Source of the DNA: Termitomyces sp. T153
Lineage: Eukaryota > Basidiomycota > Agaricomycetes > Agaricales > Lyophyllaceae
DNA length: 64,000 bases
Reading direction: 5' to 3'
Assembly (NCBI GenBank): GCA_018296165.2
Contig: JACKQL020000004.1
Span: 868,001-932,000, forward strand
Both the position numbers and the translations under genes were made by a program. Shown in pieces: positions 44,412-56,175 of this stretch; the stretch's first letter is position 1, and the number at the start of each line of letters is the position of its first letter. The notes beneath the pieces are model-generated. The model had not been told where the DNA came from. It ran no database searches and worked only from the letters and a program-made list of their open reading frames with translations.

Positions 44412-47400
44412 TTACATTTGTAAACCATTCAGGATTTCCTGATAGACAATATTTGCAGTCTTTCTTGATGTGTTTTCTAGGTCCAAGATGACTTTGATAC
44501 GATCTCCTGATGTGCACCGAGAGAGTGCAACATAAAGTTGGCCATGTGAAAAAACTCCTGATCGAAGGTCCAATCCAACATGCTTGACTGATTGACCCTG
44601 AGACTTGTTGATTGTCATGGCAAAGGCCAATCGAACTGGGAATTGTCTCCTGCGCAATGGAATTGGCAAATCTTCTTCAGACACATCCATGTTGATTCTT
44701 GGAATCAAAACAATTGATCCTGCAAACTTGGCATCCCCACTGATGATCCTACATCTGAGAACTCTGGTGCTGATGTGAGTGACAATCATTCTTGTCCCAT
44801 TGCAAAGTCCTTTGGTTGTATCCAGATTCCTGAGCAGCATGACAGGAACACCAATCTTCAAAGCCAATTTAGCCAAAGGCAAACTGCTGGCTCTGAGAGA
44901 GTTGAGGTATTCCATTGGATACAATCCAAGGCCATTAGGATTTCCATCATCAGATATGACAGAGTCTGCACTCTGCAAGATTTTCTCTTCTCCTGGACAT
45001 TTCTGCAGAACTTCAGAGTTGATATCCTCTACATCAGAGTTCTTGCCAGAAAGGATGGAACGGTCCAGGTAATACTGATCATCTTGATGGTGATCAATAT
45101 GAGGATAAGTGGAAGAGATCAATCCAGTGACAGAATTGTCATCACAGATCATAGTTTCTGGAAGTTGTACTGTTTCTCCAGGCCCAAGGTTTTTTCCAGC
45201 ACCAACATCCAATAACCAAGCTGCATGAGCAATGTTATCAGGAGTCTGATCCAATCTCATGTTTTGAACCAAGTAGTGGACTTGAATCTGATCCCAAAGT
45301 CTTCCCCTTTTGAGTGAAGCAGCAATCATCTGCTGCCTGAGTCCTCGTTGGATAACTGGGAGAGTTTGCCTAAAATCTCCTCCAAACACCACAGTCACTC
45401 CACCAAAAGGAACATCCTTCTCTAGGATGTCTCTAAACCCTCGATCCACAGAGTCAATGGCATTTTTGTGTTGCATTGGGACTTCATCCCAGATGACAAC
45501 TTTGGTCTGGAGTAAGAGTTGAGACAACTGAGTTCCTCTTTTGATATTGGCAATGGATGTATCCAAAGCAGGAATGGGGATTTTGAACCTTGAATGTGCA
45601 GTTCTACCACCCTCCAGCAATAAGGCAGCAATCCCAGATGATGCTACACATAATGCCACATCTCCATTGGACCGAACAGCAGAAGCCAAAGTGTTGCACA
45701 CAAATGTTTTGCCACATCCACCTGCACTGTGAATGAATATCATCTTGCCCAAGTTGTTGTCCACAGAGTCCATAACTTCATTGAAGGCTCCCAGTTGTTC
45801 ACCATTAAACCTGGCCTTGTTTTCATCCACCCTTCTCTTCAACTCTTCAACATTATAATCTGTTTCTTCTTGCAAAAGCCTATTTCCTGAAATCATTCAA
45901 TCAGTATCAATGTCAACTCTTTATACAATGTCCAACTTGCCTGGAATCACATTCCAAACTTGTTGGGGTTCTGGCATGTTTGGAAAGTCTTGAAGAGTCT
46001 TGCCAAAATTCTTCAGATTGTCATTGATTAGATAAAGGCCATAGTCATAGACATCTTCATCAGTAAAGACTCTGTCCCTGTACTGCCTGATATTCTCCAA
46101 TCTGTGTTGAAGATCATCACAAATGGAGTGCTTGAATTCATCCCATAGAGCCTCTGGAGTAGTAGGAGCACAGTGGAATAGGATAGTGCAAAAGAGCTGT
46201 CTGAGAGCTGATCCTGATTGGATTGGAGCAGCTTCAGCAAGACACTGCCTCCATTCTGCATCATCTTCTAGAAGACCAAGGGCCTTGCATGCCTCCTTGT
46301 AAGTAGGATAGGTGTGGCCATTGACTGTCCTGAGATCAGCCCATGATGTTGCATTGGTCACAACTGTCAGGAGCATCCTAAGGTAGAACCTTTCTCCCTG
46401 TTGAGGTGAAGCAAAGTACATCCTCCCAATAGCTGTTCCTCTCTGCCTCTCCTTCCAGGTCCTTTTAGAAGCTTCATAGACAAACTTGGTTGGAAAGCTC
46501 TGATAAGTGGTGTTGTTATTAGGGAATCTGGCATTGGCTTCAAACCAAGCAGTGAGTGCAGTCTTGTTTGCATTAGGCCTGGCAGCTACCATCTCCAAAG
46601 GCTCATTATCTTGAAAGTAGACTTCATGTTGGCCCTCCAAATGCACAGGTAATCGATATACAGGGGGATGTTCTCCATGCATGTTGAATTCAAAGATGTG
46701 CCAGCAAGCCTCAGGTGCAGAGATGTATCTGGCATCCAAGTGTTCCTTGATTTCATCCCTCTGGTCCATCTGCTCTCCAGCAATCTCCAAAGTTGTCCTA
46801 TCATGGCCTTTGTAGATGTACTTGTGAATGTACTTGATGGCTTCTACTGAAGCACAGACCTCCACATTGATGTGACATTTGTACTTGGCTGAGAGATAAG
46901 GATTATATGGAACAACATCTCAATTGTCATAACGATGACCATTCTTTTCAAAGAAGTGTCCATTGTCAGGTCTGGCATATTGAGGATAGCCATTGTCTCC
47001 ATACTGAGTAGCCTCTTGGAATTCCTTTGGGTATTTCTTGGAACATTTGCCATCTACCATGCACTTAGCATTGGGTTTGGCAGCTCCACATGGACCATGG
47101 ACCATGTTGGCAGTAACAACCTGACAACAAAGATAAGTAACTGAATTCAGAATTCAAACAAAGCCAATACCTGATACAATTGAGGCTGAGTGACTGGATC
47201 TGGAATCTGAGCAGAGACAATGGAATCCACATCAGGTGCATCCTTGATCCTGTGATGGCGATGGAAAAAGATCAAGATGTGCATATGTGGAAGTCCTCTC
47301 TTTTGAAATTCAATGGTATGAACATAAGCCACACAGCTGCCAAAGAGACCTTCCTTGATCTCCTTTACTACAGCATTTTTCTTGAGTTCAAAAACTCTGG

Positions 47401-49966
47401 CAACAATATCAGGTCGATCAGCAGCTGTTTGCCTTTTCCCATTGACTGCAGGTTCCTTCAAGAGAGCTTCTTCAATTTCTGACCACTTTGGATTGGCAGT
47501 CATAGTCAAGAAGAGGTCAGGTTTTCCAAAATTCCTGCAGATAGCCATAGAGTCCTGGAATAATTGCTGCATCTGTCGATCACTTCCAGTATGGGAGGAT
47601 GGGAGGATAACACGTCAGCTTTGTGGGGTGACTTGTTCATCTCCAGCAGCAGCATCCACTACTCCCTGATAAACTTCAGCTCTGATCTTCTTCTGATTGT
47701 GTCGAATCCAATTCAACTTGTTTTGTTCAGTGGAAGCCCATGCATCTACAACATATTGTTGAAATAGCCTCCCACTCCAGAGTAATGGTGCATTGAATTC
47801 CAAAGTCCTTTGCTGCAGCCTGTATGCATAATATGCTGTTTGGGTGACCTTTGCTGATCTTTGTTGATTCTGTGGTCCAAAATGAGAGCGAATGTTGGTG
47901 TGAAATCCAGGCTGTCCAGTGGGAAAGATGATGGTATAATGTAATGGAGTGTAATATGGGTGCAAGTGACTGATCTGCTTCAATTGACCTCCATGCAAGT
48001 GCAAGACTATATCACGATCATTTGATCGCTCTTCTGAGCCATCTCCTGGAATTACAGCTGCAACTCCCTCCTGTTCATTAGGGTCATTATAGCGTCGAGG
48101 ATCTCCAAAATCAGCTGTAAGCTTGACAGAAAGCCTTTGTGGTTGGCCTTCTGGAACTTCTCCCATGATCTGCCTGGCCTGCTTGTATAAGCCAATGAAG
48201 GGATTGACTCTAGCAAGCATATCCTGCAAAGAGGCCATTATCTGAGGATCAAGCCTGGGATTGTTCTGTTGACGAAAAGCCAATTGCTGATTGTGATCAT
48301 AAAAGTAGAGCTGTGCATATACAGGCAGATTGCCTTCAATAGGAAGCAAGGCACCTGTCAAATGATGTAGTTCTCCATTGATCCTAAAGCTGTATGGTCC
48401 AGGTGCATTGGTAATGGCATGGTCAATTTTGACTCCCAAAGATGTGAATGCAAAGGCTGCATTGTATTGACGGATTGATGTTTTAAAGGTGTTAGAGAGA
48501 GGATGATGCCCATGGAGCAGGTTCAATAAATCTGCTGGAGCATCTCGAAGCCTGGGCAAGTTTACTTGGCCTTGTAAGCAGCACATGCCAAACTTTGGGC
48601 TGTTTCTAGTAGACTTGGTGAGCTTTTCAGCATCAAAATGTAAAGCTTGGCAGTGTGGACATATGACAGTCATAGGACCAAGATAGTGTGGAGGGTATTC
48701 AATCAAGTAAGGTTGCCTTCCTCTTGGAACAGGCTGAATAGGACCAAGCTGTGGTGGAATAGGAAGCTCAAGGGGAGGCTGTTCAGCAGGATTTTGTAGT
48801 CCTGCTGGATGGTTGGGTGGAGCAGGGTCCAATTGCTCTGCAGGTCTCTGTTGAACAGGATCAACATATTCCAAGTCATCATCAGAAGGGATGTCATCCT
48901 GAGGACCCAATGGCACATCAAGGGGAGGATCCAATTGTTCTGCAGGTCTCTGTTGAACAGGATCAACATATTCCAAGTCATCCTCAGAAGGTATATCATT
49001 CTGAGGACCTAAATCATTGAAATCCTCTTCCAGATCAGCTTCATGCTGCTGTTCCCAGCCTTGAAAGATCCTTTGAGCCATAGCTGCATTCAAAGGCCTA
49101 TGTTCAGGATCTAGATCAATATGCTATTGAACTTTGTTAGTTAAAGTAGCATTTCAAAGAAGTGTTTGACTGACTTCTTGTTCCTGTTGCCTCAATCTTT
49201 CCTCCTCCCTCAGCCTTGCCTGATGCAAGATGGCCAAAGCTTGTTGTTGCCTCTCCTGCTCTTCAACCATAGCAATATGTCTCAGCCTTTGCTGCTCCTG
49301 CAATGCTGCTAGTGCATGCTGTTGTTGAATTTGGTGGTCTGCCATTACTTCTCTATGAGCATCTGGTCTCACTCTCCTCAGTGCAGGAGCAGGTAGAAGA
49401 GGCACCAATCTAGGTAAGGGATTCTGCAAAGGAGCATTCCAACCTTCTGGCAAAACTGTTTCTGGAATGACCATAGCAGCTTGAGCAACAGCAGACTGAT
49501 TGAGTCTATTGCCTCTTCTCTGTATAGGAGCAGGTGGAGGTGGCACCATTCTAGGGATAGGATTCTGTAAAGGAGCATCCCACCCTTCAGGCAAAACAGT
49601 TTCAGGAATCACTATAGAAAATGGATCATCAGCAGCTGCTGGCTGCCTAATAGGTCTTCCTGAAGAGCCAGAAGTGGTGGCTATAGATTGGTAATCAAGT
49701 CTCAAACCCCCAGTTCCCATACCCCCAGTTCCCATAGATTGATTAATACCCCCAGTTCCCATACCCCCAGGCCCCAATTGAAGTGGTGGAACAACCACAG
49801 TATTGATCTGTTCCAAAGATCTATTGTTTCTATTTGCACGACGATCATCAGGATCTGTCATTTGTAACTGTTCAAGTCTCCTCTGAATCCTAGCTTGTTG
49901 CCTTTGGCTTTCAGGAGTAGTAGGTGGTTGCCTGAAACATCCATTGTTAAGCATTTTAATAGTCAA
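44412..49966 (-). pseudogene. Helitron Rep-helicase (RepHel), two in-frame stops
   Basis: This protein nicks and unwinds DNA for rolling-circle transposition. Exons on the minus strand: about 49,930-49,175 (TPESQRQQ; Gln-rich end), 49,123-47,171, 47,120-45,941, 45,886-44,412. Introns: 49,174-49,124 (branch CTAAC), 47,170-47,121 (GTATTG...TTGTCAG), and 45,940-45,887 with a GC donor (AG|GCAAGT). Rep motifs: FLTMTANPKW (about 47,490), GLPHMHILIFFH (about 47,290), KYIHKYIYKG (about 46,825) with the two Tyr. Pif1-type helicase: SAGGCGKT (about 45,725), VIWDEVPM, FGGDFRQTLPV, MTINKSQGQS, YVALSRC (about 44,525). Stops: TGA at 47,617-47,615 and 46,922-46,920, both where relatives have Arg. Otherwise about 1,790 codons remain open. 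Confidence 0.92.
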
Positions 49967-50422
49967 AAACCATTAAAATTGACTTGCATGATGAGATATT
50001 TGATATATCAATAGCTCAATGTGGTTAAGGAGTTACTAATAAGCTTGTTAGTCAACATCAATCAATCAATAGATGTGACGAAACATACTTTGTCGTGTGG
50101 CCTCCTTTCCACAACCTCGGAAATGTCCATTATTTGGTCATATTGTGTCAAAAAACGCGCGAGGCGTGAAAAACAGTGTCCACTAAATCGCGTTTGGCCT
50201 TTTTGACACCTGCAGGCTATGTGGCATGTTTCAAACATAGTCAAAAGATTGTATATATGTATTAAAGCTGTCTACTGTAATTTTTTTTGAGAAAAAACCT
50301 GTTCCAAGTGCGAAAAACAGCCAAGTTACCCAAAAAGGAAGGTTCTTGGTCAGCCTTACTAAGCAGAAAAGTCGTCGCATAGGCGCAGCCACATTCCCAC
50401 GGGTCGTCCCATATATTATAGA

Positions 50423-51562
50423 TCCCAGATTGTCGTAACCCTTTCCAGCCCCCAGCCAACCGGCGACCGACATTTCGATTCACCCGCCATCGCACTGTGC
50501 CGATGATGCTGTTTAAGTGCCGTCAGACGTCTTAAGTACCACCTGCGCTGAAATTTCCCTAAACCATGATTGTGTGATTGGCATTAATATTGCAATTTCA
50601 ACAGTATCTATCCGAAGCAAAGACTCTAACAACATTCTAATAATCCGCAAAGGTCAATCTGTGCGTCACGGCCCCACTTGCAAGGTCAGCAGCACCGAGT
50701 CAAGTCATAAATTTTGACTTTATTCATTGACTGTGCTGGTAACAGTAGCATAGATTAAGACATATACAAATGTGCCTCTGAGATCACTGTGAGTTGATAA
50801 GACAGTTCAGAGAAGTGTTGAGCCGTTCGGTGGTATTAGTCGGCCATGGTTGAGCGGTGCGTTTGGCAACGGCCTTGTGAATTCCCATCAAATCATCAAA
50901 TGTGGGGGGTTTCTAGAAGAACCCTGGTTTTCTCCGAGAAAGGCGGCTTCTAAATAGATCAATACCAGACAATGTGAACTGAACGAATGCACGAACTGAA
51001 GGAAGAAAAAGATTTAATTACATTCCCAAGTCGAAGGTTAAGCGTAAGAGCATTTTACTCAGGTAGGATACTACTCACAGGTTCCAAGTACGGTATAAGG
51101 GCAGCGTACACGAATATTGAACGTTGAGAAGCATAGGGCTGCGATACGGGGCTGGACAAAAATAGTATCTCCTATTTGTCTGACATTTAATGTCCGGGGG
51201 CTTGACTTCATCATTTCCATATCCGGCGAATCAAAGAAGAAGGCGTTGGAATGAATTCAGGTCGATTGCTACAACATTCCATGGTCGGGGAAGAGGTTGA
51301 CAGTGGCCACACTTGCTGGTGGCACAGCTACTATCATTCTTGTAGGATGACCGGGGCCAATTTGAATACCACAATGGCACGAAACATCCAGGACCACAAT
51401 GGCACGAAACATCCAGGCCTCGCGTATGCTTCATGGAGAAACGAAAATAATTGTTTTTCAAAATTGAACAATGAACAATATATAAGGTGTCCACTCAGCC
51501 GAGATACCTCATAAGTCGGTCTTTCGGACACCCCAAGCTGATTCCACTCCCAAAGTACCCTC
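50423..51562. other. CpG-normal spacer, no gene recognised
   Basis: Genomic flank of the Helitron stack. CACAATGGCACGAAACATCC occurs twice in tandem (about 51,371 and 51,396). Short ORFs on both strands lack motifs. It may hold the promoter of the next gene. Confidence 0.4.
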
Positions 51563-52579
51563 ATGGCTATCTTCTCGCGTCCTTCTCTACGCACTGTGGA
51601 GAATATTCTCACAGAAATCTATGGCCAGGACGTTGCCAACGAGGAATTCCGCTTCTACGAGGTTTATGACACAGTACTTATCCAGGTTCTTCAAGCGCTG
51701 GAAGGAAAGGGCGAGAAGTCTCCGAATATTCGTGATGAACTCGCTATAGCGCCACAATATGTTCTTGAACGAGAAGCCTTAATTAGTACGTCCGTCTGAG
51801 ATCTGATGACGTATTGAGGTTTCTTCTACTCAGAGTGTCACAGATCCCATTGACCCACATGGATATCGAAAAGATTTGAACGATCGGCTGGCATTGAAAG
51901 GTCAAGTCAGTACGATGAGCAACATAACCAGGAGTGATGCGGATGAACTTGAGAAAGCTGAGAACTACTTGGTGGAGACAAGCATGGAGGCCCACCATTC
52001 TGATGAAGAGATCAAAAGTACTATTCTCGATATCCATAAAGTGAACAAGGATCTGCGGGGAACTCACAGATACATTTCAACGGAGTCCCGCATACCTGAC
52101 TTCATCGCTTCCCATATCACGTCCGTTGGACGCCGAACGCTACTGCTTGTTGAAATCAAACCTGATCTTCCGCTGGCACAAAAAGATGTTATCCGGCTTT
52201 ATGACCAGGCTAAACTCCAGGCCGCTTTTGCATTTGAAATTTTCACAGGGAATACCCTCTATTCACTGATGTTGATTGGGCGCAAATTTTACATGAAAAT
52301 TTTCGACAGGGCCGCTTGTAAACTTCGTCATCACCTGCTCAAACAGGTTGACGAAGAGCCCTACAGCCCACCCAGCAAGAAGCGCGGCAGAAGGGAGAAA
52401 AAAAAAAAATACAAGAACCGGACTGGAGCATGTGGCAGAACGTCTTCGAAGAGACTGTGACGAAATCTGGCAGCCGAACGACAAATGTGGAGATCCATGG
52501 ATTTACGACGGAATTCAAGGAAGCGATGGATCTAGTCATGAAATCGACGGGGGTAGGCAGAATTCGGTGGGGCGATTGC
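51563..52579 (+). CDS. PD-(D/E)XK-like unknown protein, frame break at A12
   Basis: Exon 1 (51,563-51,793, MAIFSRPSLRTVENILTEIY) probably splices to 51,834 (AGT GTC ACA); the phase allows a 40-nt intron with a weak GTCTGA donor, so this junction is uncertain. Exon 2 has IPDFIASHI (about 52,095) and LLLVEIKPD (about 52,140-52,170): an Asp followed by E-x-K, the core of PD-(D/E)XK nuclease folds. It continues YDQAKLQAAFAFEIFTG and ends with a basic tail. The frame stops at 52,458, but shifting one base at the A12 run (52,398-52,409) gives EPDWSMWQNVFEETVTKSGS and continued coding to a TGA near 52,579. That is either an indel or a pseudogene lesion. Function is inferred from the motif only. Confidence 0.5.
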
Positions 52580-53599
52580 TGAGAATATTTGATAACGTAT
52601 CCAATTCCATCCTGGTGATAACTGTACCGATGAATATGTTTGATCGATTGATTCCGTCACCTGCTCATTCGTCAAACGTCCCTTGTTCTTCCCCACTATG
52701 ACACTTCGTGATCATCATGTGACCAGTCCGGGACAAATGACTGTGGTCAATTTATAACAGACTCCAAAGCATGTGCGATGATATAAGTATCGTTGATTTT
52801 GAACAAGTGTCTTGAGTATGATATATAATCAACCCCTGTTCTCTAACTTCAGACACAGAATAAAATAAGATTCCTATACACTGGAAAAAATGTTAAAGGT
52901 CACAACTGCCAACTGTGGATATATATGAGTATTGGCAGTGAGGGATTGATTTGTGGATGTAGATACCTCTCATACATGTCCATACTTTTACCAGCCAGCA
53001 TCATAGAGTCAATAGATAATGGTGAAATATACATACTTGGCAAAACACATAGGCAACCTCAACATAGACATATCTACAAACCACTGGAGAAAATTCATAC
53101 CATAGAGTTTATACTCTCGCCTCAGCATATCTGCCCTACGTCGTTGTGTGACCTCATTAGGTGAGTGGTTCTGATAATCATGAAGAGCCAGTAAGTATTG
53201 AAGAAAGTAAAAATCATAGCGACTGAGGTAAGGGTTCAGTTAGAAAGAGGGAGTGCAGTCAGGGATGGTGTGTGATGCCCATGATTGGTCTGTCTTGTGA
53301 CCAAACAATGGAATAAGATGACACGATCGGATAATCTTTGAGGCGGGGACAATCAATGTGTGCTGTCAATGATTTTATGTTGAGAATGATGTTTGAAACA
53401 TGCTGAGATCTGCATTGAATGTTTGGAGAGGCTTGACTGGTGAAGATATAGTAGAGGCTTATTGATCTGGCCTCTGTATGCCTCAAGTAGATTAAAGAGA
53501 AGGCCTACCTGAGCCAAGCCAATACCTATAGTAAGTAGCTGGTAAGATCATATGAATGAATCGAACAAGTAACTTGCCATCAAGTGGACCCTTGGTTGG
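52580..53599. other. No gene recognised
   Basis: CpG content falls at about 52,800 and stays low. No motif in the short ORFs. Confidence 0.4.
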
Positions 53600-55090
53600 A
53601 TCACTAACATGTTCTCATACAAGAATTGTACTGAATTGGGCTGGTGCATCCCTCTTGATACCTTGAGAAGAAATAATCCTCCCATGTTCAGATCTTGTTG
53701 TTATGATTGAACCATGACAACTACAGAGGATACTTCTAGCTACATGGTATAATGTTTGGTGTTGTGGGCCTAGGAAAGTGATGTGACCATCATCAAACTC
53801 CTTGTCAATGTCCTCCTTCCTCATCACCACCGACAAATCTCACCTGGCTCCTCCCTGTTTTGCCTATGACTTTTTCTGCATAACCTGAGTTTAGTTGGGT
53901 CCACTGTATGTAAAGGCAAAGTTGGAATCTATGAATAGCTTCTTGCCATTGAAGCCATACTGTCATCTGTTTTTGATAGTTCCTCTTGTTTGATGCTCAA
54001 TATCTGACCTTTGCACAGTCAATATGCAGGTTGCCTCTGTTCTGTAGCCTGTTGTGCTCCCAAGGTCATGTATAGAATCAAGGTCATGCTGAATGTTGTG
54101 TAGCTTGCTGATATTGGAGTGTTTTTGAATGCCCAGGTCAACAAAGATTTGTTTGTTCTCATGAAATGTGACCCATGCTTCATCTAGGTGAGCCAGAGTC
54201 TCATCCATGTGAATCTCAAACTGAGCATGATAGGAGTCTAGGACCTCTTGCACAGCACATATTACCACCAGGTCAACAGTTTTTGCCAACACACCAAGAG
54301 AAACCTCTTCTATGTTCTCGAGTTTGGTGCCATCCATTGTGTGGTGAGGGATATACCTTTTTTGAAGTGTCGAAGGGTTGGGTGAGGTGTCATTTGTTGA
54401 AATTGGTGGTCAATCCTATTGGGATAACCTTCAGGAACAGCCTCAGAGGCCCAGCTGACAGTGTGGTCCTTGAAGCCACCTTTATGAAGCTGGTGTAGGA
54501 TGTCAGGAGTGATTGAGGAGAAGATGTTGCAATGTGGTAGGTCTTTCCAGAATGGGTTGATTGGACAAAGTGACTGATCTTTGAATTCTTTAGGATTTGC
54601 ACCCATCACATTTTTGAGAATACAAAGCATCTTTTCTGGATCCCAAGGAAGCAAATGAATTGGATCACTATGTACCTTTGGAGCAACAGTCCACTTGGGG
54701 CAGGCATTTTCCTTACATCCAACCACCAGGCATTCTTTAGGATAGTCTGCAATGTATGCAGTCACAATTGGGTAAACTTTTCAAATGTACCCATCAGTAC
54801 ATTGCATCTTGACACCATTCTTCCCAGCCTCAACCAGTGGCTTGAGAATCATCCACATGCACTCATAGAGGAGTTGGTGTGTCTCAGCACTCTGTTGAGC
54901 TTTGGAGAAACATTCCATTTTGGTGACAGGTTGGTATCCTATTAGAACCATTGCATGACATGAAGGCTGGCTTGAATCTTCTGTTCTGCAGTCCCAATTG
55001 CTACATAAACTGGGTAAGCTTGTTATCTCTGCTGAAGTTTGTTAGGCTAGTGTTGTCTGACAAAAGGATGACAGGTACAACTGTTGCACC
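53600..55090 (-). pseudogene. Plavaka-type DNA transposase, broken
   Basis: Reading the minus strand: KLTQF (about 54,995), CFSKAQ-equivalent and LYECMWMILKPL-equivalent text (about 54,900-54,850), VKMQCTDGY (about 54,800), then 54,765-54,310 open for 151 codons with ADYPKECLVVGCKENACPKW, INPFWKDLPHCNIFSSITPD, ILHQLHKGGFKDHTVSWASE and LRHFKKGISLTTQW. Next come 54,337-53,963 (FEIHMDETLAHLDEAWVTFH, ENKQIFVDLG) and a C-terminal stretch (ITFLGPQHQTLYHVARS, about 53,770). These are hallmarks of the Plavaka transposases abundant in Agaricomycetes. Frame breaks and stops throughout; ends and inverted repeats not identified. Confidence 0.85.
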
Positions 55091-55170
55091 CAGAGGTAAG
55101 TTCTTCTATTGACTACCATTGGCACTAGTGATGTAGCATGTAAGTATCAATTTATCTGTGTCTCCCATAC

Positions 55171-56175
55171 CTAGTCACTAGTACACCACCCCATGGCACT
55201 AGAAGTCTTGAGGCCAGTTGCACTGCTGGCCTCTTTGCTACTCTGGGTGGCTGTAGATGGGTGCCTTGCCCCATCAACTCCATTTGTTTGGCTGGAGCAG
55301 CCCCAAGCTTGGGAGACTGTGCTGCAGCCAGTGACAGGGTCTGCCCAGATCAGCTTTTCATGCTGCATCTAGATAGTGCACAGCAGTTTTGACACTGTTC
55401 TCTTGCCAGAGACAAATTAATTGATTGTATTCATCTTGGGAGCAAGCCTGCTGTCACATGTCAGTGCAATGAGGATATCAGAGGGTAATCTCTATAAGAA
55501 TTGCTCACAAATTATAAATTTGTCAGGAAAGATAGCCATGTTCTGAACATGGTCTGGCAGAAGCCCTGAAATCCCTCCTTGAATGCATACACTATGTTGT
55601 AGAATGCATTGGGAGCTTCCTACATGGTCAAGGGCTGCACAAATTAATGGTACAATCTAAGGATCATGTCCTTGAACCACAAGTGGGACTGAGTCCTGTT
55701 GACATGGATGACAAGTTGCAGGTACCATTTTAGCACTCCCATGGCTAGAAAGTCCATATTAATCAGGACTTATTTGTGCTTGCACCCCTCCCCACCATAC
55801 TGAGCTACTGTGTAGAACACACAAATGCTCATGAGCTAGTCCTTGAGTTCACTGATTCTCTTGGATGGACCACTTCTCCTAGGCTTAAGTCCACTGGTAT
55901 TTCCAGTTGGACCAAGAGCAATTGCTCCATCACTGCTTCAGACAATCATGCATTATCTGGCAGTAGTACTTATGGGCCTCTCCCCCTCCCAGAGGGGCAA
56001 ATTGTTCACAATGTTGCAGAAGCATTGAAAACCTCTGAGGCTGTCTTTTGGGGAGGGCTGTAGTCCTCATCCCAGCCATTTGCCCTACATTCATGGGGTT
56101 TACATTGTTGTCCCCATCATCATAGGGAGGACTGCCTGGTCTTCCTGGATTTGAGAGACCCCCTCCTGGGGGTGG
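55171..56175 (-). pseudogene. Second gypsy-type gag family, decayed (copy 2)
   Basis: Homologous on the minus strand to 14,345-13,190. The N-terminal part near 56,160-56,060 is Pro/Gly/Asp-rich (PPPGGGLSNPGRPGSPPYDD), typical of agaricomycete gypsy gag. The C-terminal part is cut near the Plavaka relic, and its N-terminal side is interrupted by the LTR of element B at 56,176. Confidence 0.6.

Larger units (their letters stand above)
43497..50422 (-). mobile_element. Helitron H5, near-autonomous (6.9 kb)
   Basis: The 5' terminus TCTATAATATATGGGACGAC is at 50,422, preceded on the minus strand by A. The 3' hairpin is 43,535-43,498, ending CTCG at 43,500-43,497 and followed by T, which is also the first base of H4. 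Ten monomers (43,547-44,120) lie before the hairpin. The Rep-helicase gene occupies 49,966-44,412. The monomer nearest the gene (about 44,077) lacks CpGs; those nearer the hairpin mostly keep them. Confidence 0.85.

Noticed and set aside
44775..45215. 146-codon plus-strand ORF
   Set aside because: Antisense shadow of the Helitron helicase frame.
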